Positions 11,201 through 22,038 of a DNA stretch of 64,000 bases are shown here, one piece after another. A program made the translations under genes and the position numbers. Every line of letters starts with the position of its first letter. Position 1 is the stretch's first letter. The DNA is from Sarcocystis neurona (taxonomy: Eukaryota > Apicomplexa > Conoidasida > Eucoccidiorida > Sarcocystidae), in contig KL647297.1 in assembly GCA_000727475.1 (NCBI GenBank), positions 1,583,295 through 1,647,294 on the forward strand. Reading direction: 5' to 3'. Under the pieces are notes generated by a model, which had not been told where the DNA came from, did not search any database, and saw only the letters and a list, made by a program, of their open reading frames with translations.

Positions 11201-14020
11201 CTCCACAGTAATATCAGCTTTAGCAGTACCATTATTTCTGTTAAGTTCGACTAATTCTTCGAAGAAGAGCAGCCAACTACGTGCAACTTTAAGGAAAATC
11301 TCGCAAACTGCACTCCTAGTAGGTTCAGGGGAAAGTACGGATGCGAACGAGCAACCTCCACGTTGATACCGTTAGATTAGGAGTGCTACTAAAGTATGTT
11401 TCCATATGTATAACCGATAGGAGCGACATTCCGTGTCGTACGGGACCGAGTCCTCGACGACTGTTCGCGAAAAAAACGTGAAGGCTGTTGTGTATACCGA
11501 CACCTCTGCCACACGCTGCTGTGACATGTAGAAGCGTGTGTGCCTGCACGCATCACTATAGTAAAATCCAACCACGTGTGCGTATGCTTATCGATCCGTG
11601 TACATGTGTATGTATACACGGGCACACACACATGCGTACGTGTGTCTAAATTCGTGATATACGCTGGACGTACGCATGTACGTCTCTTCGAAATGAGAAG
11701 TTATACATATCCGATGCTCCCCTGCACACTTTTACATGCATCGTGAAACTACGTCTACTTTGTCGAATAGATTTTTTCAACGGCGGATGACGTCGGGTGG
11801 CACACGCAGTAGCCAGCGACGGCAGTGGACAACAATGTGAAACAAGACGGCTGTTTGTCGTTCGCTTCATTGCGCGGTTAGCCACACTAGTCACACACCG
11901 GCTAGTGTTCGGAAGGCCGCGACGGACAGGAGGCTTCCTGTTTACCAAAGTCGCCCCAGCTGCCGTAGCAGGCAATGGCGCGGGAATGGGAGGAAAAGGT
12001 GTCTCCTGCAGAATATTGAATAACGTTCGCCACGATCTGTCACATCCGACAACCTTTTTGTCTTTTGCGGAGGCATTGCCTGAAATATTCGCAATGCGAT
12101 CGTGTGCGAAGGGGTATGGCTGCACACTGGGGTGTCGGTTCGTGTGTAGTCAACCACATGTATTTGGTTATCACATACATGTAATATACAAATATGTATA
12201 TGTGTATGCGTTTATATTCGTATGCATAACATGTGAGTGGGCAGCGATGTAGATGCTGCGCTTTAACGTCTCGACAGTGACGCGCAAATACACTGCTATT
12301 GGACAGTCGCAACCTTCTATCTGCGTAACATCTTTCGTGCTGAGTCTGACGAAAATTTCCATTTTCAACTTTATGTAAGAGTGTACCGCGGATTTTGAAG
12401 TTTTATTCTCGTATCCGCATTTGTATTCGTATGGAAGTAGAACAGAGTGGTGACGGTAAGGACCGCATAACCTGCTGGAGTACAGGCGACTTTGAAATAG
12501 CATGTTATACGTAGCAGCCGAGGGCTAAGTATTAGTTCGAGGAGAAATGCGTTTCTGCGCCGACAAGATACCTCGGACCTGCAAACAAAACAATAGAAAT
12601 ATTCCTCCCCAACACGTTCGTCTGTAATACGTCTTCACACGCCCGTAGTGGTGTATGCACGAGGCACCACATATATATGTATATGTGTATATATGCATAT
12701 ATATATCGTATCCGGAGATACATGTTTCAATGCTTACGCGCAAACGTACTTTGGTTCGGGTAACGCGTAGTTATGCCAAGCATCAGTATGCATCTTTGCA
12801 TGGAAGTAGGGGCGTGAAGACAAAAGCTACAATCTTATATATTCACGTATAGATGCACGTAAATACAGCCAATACGACTATACAAGCATGCACACCACTA
12901 ACGCAGGAAGACTAGCTGCAGACTGTGTCGATCAGAGCGTTTGGCCAGATGCACCTGAACTCGTTTCACGCACGAGCGTTTTCTTCCTGCAGAGGCATTT
13001 TTTTGCAAATGTGTAGGAGTGCACTTCCTTCTACGTATATTTGAAATGACGGAGGACGAGAAAAACGTGAGTTCTGTGTCGATGCAATGTCGACCACAGG
13101 TAGATACAGAAGGTAATGGCCTTCTGTATCTAGGGAAGCGTCTACGCTTCCTACAAATATGTGGGTACGCATCAATATGTGTATGTGTAATTGGGCATCG
13201 AGACGTGCGTGACATTAGGGTCATTCTGTGGAAGGTGCACAACAGTGGCTTGGAGACGGCTAAGTGCCTTTCTGCAACAGACTCTTGTACCACCTTTTAA
13301 ATACTAGTGTTTCCACAAGAATTTGAATTCGAAAGTTTCTGTTGAATGCTGACACCTTCCTTTCCATTGGCGTGCACACTTAGGCAACAGGCAGACGTAC
13401 GTGGATCTACTGCAACGGATCTACTGCATTGTGCGGCACCAGAACACGCTTGATACTCAGTTGTAAGTATTCGTCTCTGTTATGTGCAAACATGCATTTT
13501 TCTCTTCATGTGTGAGAACGTTCTGCGGGACTCAGTTGTAAGTATTCGTCTCTGTTATGTGCAAACATGCATTTTTCTCTTCATGTGTGAGAACGTTCTG
13601 CGGGACTTGACGCGGAACGTGTTCTCTCTCCGTTTTGAGGCAGGTTTCTTAGACAGTATACAGATTGTCGTGGCCCTGGCAGACACGAACTGCTCCAGCG
13701 GCGACCAACTGTGCGCGACCAGAGACAAACTGAAGACGCTTGGAGTTTCCTCCCCTCGCTCCACATATGAAGGCACGCACAACCCCACGTATCAGTCGAT
13801 GCACTAAGAGTTGAGTGAGGATTTATTTTGTCGGGGTATCCATCTGGGTGCGTAGACGCACCCAGTACCGCCTGCGCGTCCCCTTTGCAGCGTGTCAGTC
13901 GTCAAGAGTCTGGAGCACCTTTTGCTCAACAGACCTGAGTACCGTCGATGCTTGCTGTGCGGCTTCACACATCACTACGGGTCCTGTGGAAGGACCCTTG
14001 CGAGCCGCCTGCAGAATTGA
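8226..14020 (+). CDS. Unidentified multi-exon protein, helical, with Ala/Gln tract
   Basis: I do not firmly recognise this gene. Exons supported by splice signals and phase are 8226-8312 (NKFAAYQVESWMASAHF), a start at 9248 (DGENRVI, with a strong GTGAGT donor at 9269), 10609-10671 (DLDASLFFIQVEEVARAVST), 13391-13462 (QTYVDLLQRIYCIVRHQNTL) and 13891-14020 (VVKSLEHLLLNRPEYRRCLL, stop TGA). The last three join in phase. An Ala/Gln-rich open frame at 9529-9807, containing RRSADLQELQQQQQHSL, probably supplies a middle exon, but its borders are unclear. The segments look amphipathic and helical. Their order and spacing faintly recall the coiled-coil C-terminus of Nup62/Nsp1 nucleoporins; this is a hypothesis only. 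The start codon was not found. Confidence 0.5.
9300..10500. repeat. CAG/GCA triplet-rich segment
   Basis: Many short (CAG)n and (GCA)n runs lie on the plus strand, with some CTG. In the best frame they read as Ala and Gln tracts, which agrees with plus-strand coding of the surrounding gene. Part of the segment after 9808 has no long frame and may be intronic. Confidence 0.6.
10672..13390 (+). other. Long repeat-poor intron of the 8.2-14.0 kb gene
   Basis: It is bounded by donor GTAAGC (10672) and an acceptor at 13390. It has few triplet repeats, unlike the flanking exon region. Open frames of about 150 codons exist on both strands (11797-12252 plus, 11646-12125 minus). They start at GTG, show no recognisable domain and overlap each other, so I do not call them genes. 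Two adjacent hairpins lie at 13101-13151. Confidence 0.4.
13101..13151. other. Two adjacent perfect inverted repeats
   Basis: Hairpin 1 has a 13-bp stem, TAGATACAGAAGG at 13101-13113 pairing with 13120-13132, and a 6-nt loop. Hairpin 2 has a 7-bp stem, GGAAGCG at 13134-13140 pairing with 13145-13151, and the loop TCTA. They are separated by a single base and lie in an intron near its 3' end. Confidence 0.7.
13455..13604 (+). repeat. Perfect 75-bp tandem duplication spanning a splice donor
   Basis: Copy 1 is 13455-13529 and copy 2 is 13530-13604. Each copy begins with the last 8 exon bases (ACTCAGTT) followed by the donor GTAAGTATT, so the exon-intron junction is duplicated exactly. Use of the second donor would keep an in-frame TAA, because the reading frame runs CAG TTG TAA. 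Confidence 0.9.
13835..13869. other. GC-rich hairpin just upstream of a splice acceptor
   Basis: CTGGGTGCG (13844-13852) and CGCACCCAG (13857-13865) form a perfect 9-bp stem with loop TAGA. Outer GGTA/TACC pairs extend it across a 5-nt bulge. The hairpin ends about 20 bases before the acceptor at 13890. Confidence 0.65.
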
Positions 14021-17000
14021 AAAAACGAGCAGTACTTTATGGTCATAAACAGTCCCTGATGCATGTGCGTTATCCTTACTCGCCTGAATATGCGCGTGTG
14101 GTATATGAAAAATGTCATTAGCCACTAATGCTAGCGAAATGTGTAATTAGAAAGTCACGCCATCGCGCGTGGCGCTCATTCGTGTATTAGAAAAGCTTAC
14201 TTCCGCCTCCCAATGTGCGTGATAACGACGACAGAAATAATCGGCTGCAATGTGTAAGCACTGAAGGTACGGTGTGACGGCCTTTGACGGCGTTCTCCTT
14301 TCCCCTGGGTGCTTATCACTCCTCGTCAGTTTCTAACCACCCCGTGGCGTGGCAGTTGTATCCCTCGCTCGATTATCCACGGATTCGAGTAATTTAGAAT
14401 TTCCTTTCTCTCACCACCCGATGATGCCCTACATTACCGAAGAAAGTGCACTTTTCAAAATCGTGTTACGCGTCACGTGAGTTAAGAAAGGACGTATCGT
14501 TGCGTGTGTCTACGAGTTCCTTGGTGTGTCCCTATCAACTGACAAAAACCTCAGAAGCGCTGATAGCCTATGTGAGGTGCTCCGGTCTCCTTAAGTGTGC
14601 TTGCATCTAGTAATGCGGCTCCCTCTTCACATTCCTCGAAAACTAAAGCGAGGCGCCCTTTATTTGTATTCTTTGCTACCGGTGGCACATGTGCAGCGAC
14701 GTGGCCTCGCGTATTGCTTCGCAATGCAAGCAAGACAGCACAAAAGTGCCACGCCACCCTCCCCGCATACCTGGAGCGTCCAGCATAAAAATCCCATTGT
14801 GACATTCCCCACTGCGGTCGTATTCGTTAATATATTCCGCATCTTTCACATCCCTGTTGCTTGCATGCATGTTCTTTCGAAAAAAAGCGATATATTTCTG
14901 CTTTGCGGGGGGTCGTTGGGGCTTACGTGGCCGAAGTGAATTACGTTGAAAGTTATTTTGACTGATCATTCCTACTTCACTGAATGGCACTCGTCGGTAG
15001 TGGAGTCATTCAAGCTGTGTATGGACCCTTATCTTGCCTGCACCTGCCGATCACCGAGTCGACCGCGTACGCTGCGTAAGCTTCCTTATGGCCGAAGACG
15101 GTGAATTTCGTTGCACTCTGTGTACCTCAAGTTAGTGACTGCCACGTTTTGTTGGAAGAGGGAGCACTTAAATTTTTCGAATATTGCATATCCAACGCCG
15201 ACGCACGCAGGCGGGGACAATTATTACTTCCTCACCCAAGTGTATCTCTGGTGTATCCGCGACAGGTTTTTCCTAAGCTGCAGTCGACGTTCCTGTATTC
15301 CGTCCGCAGGTGCCTGCAGCGAACGACATTCATCCGTGTTGGAATGAGTTTATCTCCGATTTGTCCCATGTCTACCGACTTTTTCGGGTGCACAGAAGAA
15401 ATTAGTCCGTGCCAAGTCTGTCCCTCGGAGTAGCTTACGTTATTATCATCTCACTTCTACCCCTCAAAAGACGTTGTTTATGTATACACCGGTATTGGTG
15501 GGCTAAAGTCAGCAACCGTTTACCCCGAAGAGTTTGGGTTTTGGGACGGTACGTTGTACAGCACACACCGGTACTATTCACGCTTCTACCGCGAGGAAAC
15601 CAGCTCAATGTTTTTCAGTGGCTTGTCGTCTCCCCATCCCGTTGAGTAGGCTGTTAATGTCGCCGCTCAAACACAGCAGCGCAGACCTGAAGAACATAAG
15701 CCATTCGCATGAATGCGTGTGTAGTTTGTGAGTACTTAATATGGCGTGGTTTATCGAATGGCATGATGAAGGCACGGATAGGGGATAGATCGCTTGCATG
15801 AAGCAGCTGGAGGAAGCTCGGGGTGACCACTGTTGTTTTTGAGCCTTTTTTTCTCCACTCTTCAAGCGGAGGGGATTGACCATGGGAATTCCTTACAGCA
15901 CGTCTGTGGTAGAGGACTGGTTTGACTGTGGGGAGTGCTACGTGCTTCTCGAAACGCACTGCAGTGGCGGATAGCAGACTGCCATTGTGCGGAGAACAGG
16001 AGCACAGAGGACGCAAAAGGGTCGAGAGAAGGACTGGACAAGTTGATTGTTGGCATCGACGAAGATCTGTTTGTCTTTTTTTTGCAACAGGAAGCGACAC
16101 GCAAGCCACACTGCTGAAATCCTGAGAAACCACGTCGCAGGGTGACAGCGCAGGTCCACTTGTTGATGCTGTCTTGTGCAAAAAGAAACACTTAAGCTCC
16201 TCCGGCACTGGTGGCGGATTGTTTGTTCGAGAACAAGACGACCTGCTACAGCCTGCACCCCGAGTATGTGCATGAGTCCATACGTTCTTTCCCAGGATTG
16301 AACGAGACACTCGCCGCTGTGCCGGTGTCGCAGATCCGTGAGTCCTGCTAAATGTATATGGGCGTACAATCTTTGTACATTGTGTGAATTTTTGAACTCT
16401 CGAGTTTCCATCTTCCACCGGCATAGAAACGCAATCCTGCACTGATCCAGGTGTTCTGCGTTTCTGCGCGCTGCTCCGGCTGCCCTTGCGAACCTCTCTG
16501 CTGGAAGTCCACCGCCGTCACACGCATTCTCGACTGTCGGTATAAGCTTGTACACGGTCTCCGGCCCGTGTTATAGGTGTAGAGCTCGTGAATGCTATTG
16601 CAGGGTGCGGGGAAACGCGCGAGGGCGGATTACACCACGGGCGATTTCCGGGTAGTGTGCGACGACGGTGGGTTCCACCCGGGTAATTTTTGAGTAGTGC
16701 GATTCTTTCTTTTTGAGATCCTTCGCGTTTGTTCATAAGTCGCTGAATGTATTCAAACCGTATACGTATAACAACGTACCCGTCTCCAGGTACGTGTGTA
16801 CTATGTTCTGGATGTTGACCACTTCATTCGGAGATTTTTACAGAAATATACACACGCCCGAGTGTACACAGAAATACCGTCCTGACGGCAAGTTCCCCTC
16901 TCGACCTGCTCCGTGCCTCTCCTTGCCGAGTGTTCAGATAGGACTGAGCCGCGGAACTGCAGGGGCAACTACAGCTGTAGAACCTGCTGTGATTTTCAGC

Positions 17001-17563
17001 CAGTGTCTGCGCTTTGCAGACACTCACGTTTTTATCCTGTACGTCTACATATGAAGCATGGACGCACTTCTGACACAACAAGTGGCATAGGAGCAGCCTG
17101 CCTGTTCAATCGCTCCCTGTCTGTCTACTTGTGTGTATGTGTGTGTCCAAGTGTGTGTTTTTTGCCTCTCCTCAGGTGTGTGTGTCTGGGCTTTTTTTTC
17201 CTACACGCTTGTGGTGGTGGGTCATTTTAGAAGCGCTTACAGATTGTGGCTCTTCACAGGAACTCGACGAGTGTTTCATCTGATTATTTGCAGGGACACG
17301 TTTGGCCGTGTAGGTGCGTGCACAGGGGTGGTTGCACAGGAAACTGCGCCGGCCTATTTTGGGACGAAAAGGTGTACGTACGTCACGCGGGTGACGACAT
17401 ATATATATATAGATATGTGCACATGTGGATGTGGAGAATGTGTGTGTATATATATGTGTATGCGCATGTGAATGTGTAGAATACGAATGAGAGGTGTAAA
17501 TCCCAGGTGGCTGCGTTGATGTGCGTGTGTGGTGTGCAGGTGGCACAAGCAGCGGCTGCTGTG
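14021..17563. other. Repeat-poor stretch without a convincing gene
   Basis: There are no triplet runs and few microsatellites. Candidate frames are 15101-15433 plus (contains LLEEGALKFFEYCISNADAR) and two overlapping minus frames at 15654-16442 (262 codons) and 15938-16555 (205 codons). Both minus frames begin at GTG and lack known motifs. A plus-strand AG-bounded segment at 17294-17370 also reads open. None has enough support to be called. A 9-bp hairpin lies at 17002-17024. Confidence 0.35.
17002..17024. other. Perfect 9-bp hairpin, 5-nt loop
   Basis: AGTGTCTGC at 17002-17010 pairs with GCAGACACT at 17016-17024 around the loop GCTTT. A T-rich stretch follows within about 10 bases (GTTTTTAT). 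The function is unknown. Confidence 0.6.
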
Positions 17564-18128
17564 ATGGCGAGCAGCAGCAGCGAGAAGAAGGGGAGCCGGG
17601 GCGGCGCTGCTTCGCATGCAGACAAGCGACGGTGGAAGAAAAGACGCGAGCCGCTGGATTTGAATCTCATCATTGCACAGGAGGACGTGGACAACAAGTA
17701 GGGATCACGTAGAGGGCGTTCTACGAAGAACCCCTGGTAGCGGGAAAGAACGCGTTTTTGGCGTCTTGGAGTGTGATAAACCCTGTGATCAGCTTCGGCC
17801 ATGGAAAACTACGGAGCAAAACGTAGACAGCTGACTGTGTGTAAAGTAGTGAGAGACAAACGATCGTCAACACATACGCATATATATATATATATATGAT
17901 GATGAGAGAGAACCGGCCGTAAATACATATGTATATATATATATATATATATGTAGGTGTCTACTTAGAGAGAGAGGCGGCCTTATATGCATAAACGTAT
18001 ACGTATTCATATGTGGATATAAATTCACGTGTGTGATCTCCCGTTCATGCATTCTCTCTCTCTGTATATATATATATATACACACATGGTGATGAGAGAG
18101 AGCCGGCCGTAATTACATACACATATAC

Positions 18129-18161
<33 letters not shown>

Positions 18162-20356
18162 TACAGAGAGGCGTCCTTAAATATATATATATATATATGG
18201 ACGTGTCTGACCTCTCGTCCGTGCTGTCTGTCTTTCTCTCAGTGTATACATATGTACGTGTCCAGCAAGACGATGTTCGGATCGATACAAAGATCCGCAT
18301 TTACGTATATGTTGGACACTGACGAAAGGACTTTCGTTGTGGCGGTGGTGGTGGTTGTTCAGCTGTCCAAATGTGCGGTGTATATACACCAGGAAGGAGG
18401 TGATGAGACCGACGCACGTGAAGAACCCTGTGAGAAGAATATTAGGTCTGGTCTGTGTATAGATACAGAGAAGCGGAGGAAACTGGGCTGGTGGAAGAGT
18501 CTTTATATCGATCCTGGTAGGGAGGAGCACATACGCTACTGAGCGGGCGCGTGCTCGCGTCACTGCGCTCGTGGATGTCGTCCAGGCAGCAAAGGCTGCG
18601 TTTTTGTTGAGTGCCCGTCGGAGAAATGAGAAGAAACGACCGTTGCACACACGCAGAAGGACAAAAAAAAGGACGGGGTTGCTGCCACGCAGCGGCAAAG
18701 GCTTCGCTGGCGTGCGTGTTTCTATGCCTGCAAGTGCCTATATGTATATGTATACATATATGGAGAACAAAGAGAGAGACGCCGAAGTGCAGCTGCTGTA
18801 ATCGGTGCAGAAGGACGCAGAAAGCAAAAAAGCGTCAAAGAAGATGTCGACCAGACTGAACAAAGAGAAGTAGTAGTGGACGCGGAGCAGTCACGCTGGG
18901 AGGTATAATTTGTCTTGCACACAGAGACCCAACTGTGAAGGAGCTCTTGACTCGCTCACCAAAAAGCCGAGACAATCCCCGTCACCACAAAAGCCATTCT
19001 AGTGTATGTGTGTGTTTGTGTGTGTGTACACACGTGCGTATATATATATATATATATGTATACGTATACGTGTATGAATTCATACAAATTTTAATGCAAG
19101 ATTTCACAAATACGCCTGCGAGTAGAGTACGGCGTTCTCTCAATATATGTAGTTATATATCTTTGTACATTAGGTTCCATCCGAGACGTATAGAGTACGC
19201 CTTTCTCTCCATATATATATGTACATTAGATTCCAGCCGATACGAAGCTGTTCACCCATTTTTCTATCTCGTACGTATTTCTGCATGTATTTGCATTTGG
19301 TTGTGTCGCTCTCTCTACACATATACAAATATATATATGTATACGTATGTACACATGTGTGTGTATACATGCGCACGAAGGTGCAAACACGATCTGCATG
19401 CGTATACGCCTGCATGCGTGGACACACAAAGTGGGCACAGTCATATATGTAGGTAAAAATATATATGTGTGAGTATGTGTGTGTAGCCATTCAGCAGAGA
19501 ACGCTGTCTCTTGAGTAGGAGGACGTAGGTTGACGAGTTGCTCCTTCTCTGTGCTCTGCCAATTTCGAGAGGCAGGGGCACACGTGAGTACGCGTACCGC
19601 CTCCTGCACGTCTCACGCCGGAACTGTGGAAGAGTGTGTTTCTCTACGCTTCTGTGTACGCGGAGAGATATATCAACATTTGCCTTGTGTGAGTATGTGT
19701 GGGCAAGTCCAAGGAAGGACGCGCGAGCCACCCGTCGAAGTAGCGCCGAAGTTTGTTCTCTCTTCGGTGGACTGCAGTCATCTGCCTGTAGCTGTTTCTC
19801 TATCTCTCCGTCTGTACAAACATAACGTATATGTGGCTGGGCGTATGCACATGCCGCTGCCATACACACGTGCTCGGTGCACACATCAGCTTGCATATTC
19901 TCTCTGTTACTCTGCTAATACTCTCTTTCGTCTTTTGTATCTCCGTCCCCACTTCCCCCGACGTTCTTCTTTGTTTTCACCGTCCCCATCTTCTCTTCTC
20001 TCTTTGTGCTTCCCCTCTTTCTCTGCTCTCCGTGTAGAGTCGAAGACACGCCTACGTGGGCGTCGTCACATGCGGGACCTGCGGCGCAGCTGCCGCGTCG
20101 GCTTTGCTGCTGCTGCGGTTTCCCTGCCAGGTACCGGTGTCCGCTTTGTTGCTCGTCGAATAAGAGGTCGTCTTCCTCCAGCAGCAAAGCAGCCGACGTC
20201 CTGGTGACATGTAGCAGCAGCAGCAGCAATACCGAAGAAGGCTTGCTTGCTGCTGCCGCGCGTCAGTCGTACAGCAGATACGTATGCTCGATACGGTGCA
20301 TGCGACTCCACCAGGCGGCAGACTGCGCTCCCAAACACTTGCTGCTGCAGCAGTAG
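17564..20356 (+). CDS. ZNHIT1: HIT-type zinc-finger protein, ZNHIT1/VPS71/SWC6-like (SWR1-type chromatin remodelling subunit)
   Basis: The terminal exon (about 20038-20356, stop TAG) is well supported. It has AGPAAQLPRRLCCCCGFPAR followed by YRCPLC, then SRYVCSIRCMRLHQAADC. The pattern C-x2-C-x7-C-x2-C ... C-x3-C-x3-H-x4-C and the upstream AGP/PRR words match the ZNHIT1/SWC6 zinc finger, a subunit family of the SRCAP/SWR1 complex that exchanges histone H2A.Z in the nucleus. A 45-residue Ser/Ala-rich stretch separates the second and third cysteine pairs, where the family has 4 residues. A plausible first exon is 17564-17700, ATG-started and basic (KRRWKKRREPLDLNLIIAQE), like the family's basic N-terminus. 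A middle exon ending at 18902 (AEQSRWE, donor GTATAA) is possible. Phases between these pieces do not close, so at least one border or exon is missing. Confidence 0.72.
17860..18240. repeat. Two-copy 190-bp tandem repeat in an intron
   Basis: CCGGCCG preceded by GATGAGAGAGA and followed by TAAWTACATA occurs at 17913 and 18103, exactly 190 bp apart. Associated (TA)n and (GA)n runs and related CTCTCTCTCTGTAT words repeat with it. It lies between the proposed first exon and later exons of the HIT zinc-finger gene. Confidence 0.7.
19110..19250. repeat. Imperfect short tandem duplication, about 56-68 bp
   Basis: GTACATTAGRTTCCA recurs at 19165 and 19221, and GAGTACGSC with TTCTCTC recurs at 19125 and 19193. 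The differing offsets show an internal indel. The repeat is intronic or intergenic. Confidence 0.55.
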
Positions 20357-22038
20357 AAACTCACCTGTGGCTCGTCCGCGCCTCGAGACTACACCAGCAG
20401 CCGAAGTCCCCTCTCTACACAGGCATTACCAGTAGCAGCAGCACGGATGTGTGCATGCAGCAGTCGTAGCAAAAGCAGCTGCTGTTGTTTCTCTGCCACC
20501 GACATGCGTCCCCGCACAGCCACTCCAGCAAAGGCTCTCTAGGAACAGGGATACCGTCTCCGAGGGACCGTCTGCGCATCGCGTTAGTTACAGACAGAAG
20601 CTGCACTGCTGCTCCGGACTTGTCTCACTGCTTTGAGCTGCCAGTGAGCTGACGTGCGCTTCTCTATTTAGAAATGTGTAGCGCGTATGTATTTATATGT
20701 CTGTGTGGGTGTTGCTGAGACAGCGGAGGAGGAGGAAAAGTGCTGATCTGCTGTTATTGTTCTTTGATTAAAGCAGCGTGTGCGGGTGCAGCAATTTCGC
20801 GTTTGTATGGCAAACATATACGCGTCAGTCCATGCTGCTATCCTGTGTGGCTGCTACTGCCACCCCCTGCTGCTGTGTTCGTCTTGCGGGTCGGTAATGG
20901 TGATGCCGCTGCGGCAGCGGGATGGTGGAAAGCAGGAGACCGAGTCTGCGACTGCTTTTTGCAGCGGCTTGAATTCCGAAACGGAAATCCTGTCCTGTAA
21001 ATAGCGCGAAAGCCGGCACGGGTGCTCACCGCCTGCGTATATATGCGTATCTTAGTATGCTGACGCGGCGATGCTTGTGAGCACGTGTGGCAAAGCGAAA
21101 GCGCGCAACAAGCAGCTTTCTCCCCTCCCTGCTGGACACGCAGGCTTCTCAAATTGGATGTATATATGTATATGGAGGTACGGCTTGTGGATGGGAGGAC
21201 TCCCTGTGTATAAGAAATCCACCATGCGACCATAGTTCTCCAGTGCCATCTTTATACCGGCCGTGGACACTTGTGGACGCGCGCGCAGGTGCTGCCGCGG
21301 ACTTCTGGGGCGACTTGTCTTTTTGCGAGTGCAGCGACGAAGAAGGTGTCTTCTGTCAGAGAAACTGGTCTGCAGAGGCTCGTAGCAGCACACTGCCAGA
21401 CGCGGATGTTAGTTTGCAGTGTGCATATTGGAGCCTAGGGCTCACTTCTCTGTAGCTACCTGCCCCTCCTGGCGGATGCGCGTCTGTTTTCTCCACATCT
21501 GCCGCGTCTCGTAGTGTATAGGCGTCGGCATCGCTGCTGTGCGGTGTGAACGAACCATCCCGCAGCGTAGACTCCGTGTCGACAAGGCGTCTGCTGGGTG
21601 CCTGCAGCTACTAACGCGCAGACGGAGTGCAACCTGTTGCTGGCGTTATCTTGTCACGGACGTGAGCACATCTAAAACCTTATGTGTATGTCTGGCTCAC
21701 AATTGCACGAGGACAGCTTCTGTGTTTCTGTTCAATAAAATTTTCTGTCCACACTTACGCACATTTGCAGGGTCTCACGTTCTGTCATCTAGTTTTCTGT
21801 CTACGTACACACACGCACGTGTGTAGTACCTCTGCTTCTCTTTTTCTCCTTACCTTGCTATGTCCCCACACCGACTTACACCAAAACAACGCCGCGCAGG
21901 CGAGGGACACGGAGTTTCAGCACCAGTCGACAAGAACACCGCATCTTACTACTAACGTACCCAGTTCACACATGTATAACATACAAACTTACGCGTGTGT
22001 TTGGCTCAGACAATGTATACATCCACGGATATATGTAG
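20357..22038. other. Interval after the HIT zinc-finger gene, possible exons
   Basis: Open plus-strand pieces after AG sites include 20780-21004, about 21287-21455 (ADFWGDLSFCECSDEEGVF, stop TAG) and about 21901-21955 (ARDTEFQHQSTRTPHLTTN, ending at a GTACCC donor). Several frames look coding-like in each piece, so I give no gene model. The last piece may be an upstream exon of the gene at 22039-24147. Confidence 0.3.

Noticed and set aside
11646..12252. Opposed frames of about 150 codons on both strands
   Set aside because: They overlap, start at GTG and lie inside a long intron; there is no homology and no splice support.
15654..16555. Two overlapping minus frames of 262 and 205 codons
   Set aside because: Both open at GTG, overlap each other in different phases and lack motifs; chance open frames at this composition cannot be excluded.
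14000..17500. Possible retrotransposon in the repeat-poor stretch
   Set aside because: I looked for polymerase-like aspartate motifs, long terminal repeats and poly(A) tails and saw none.
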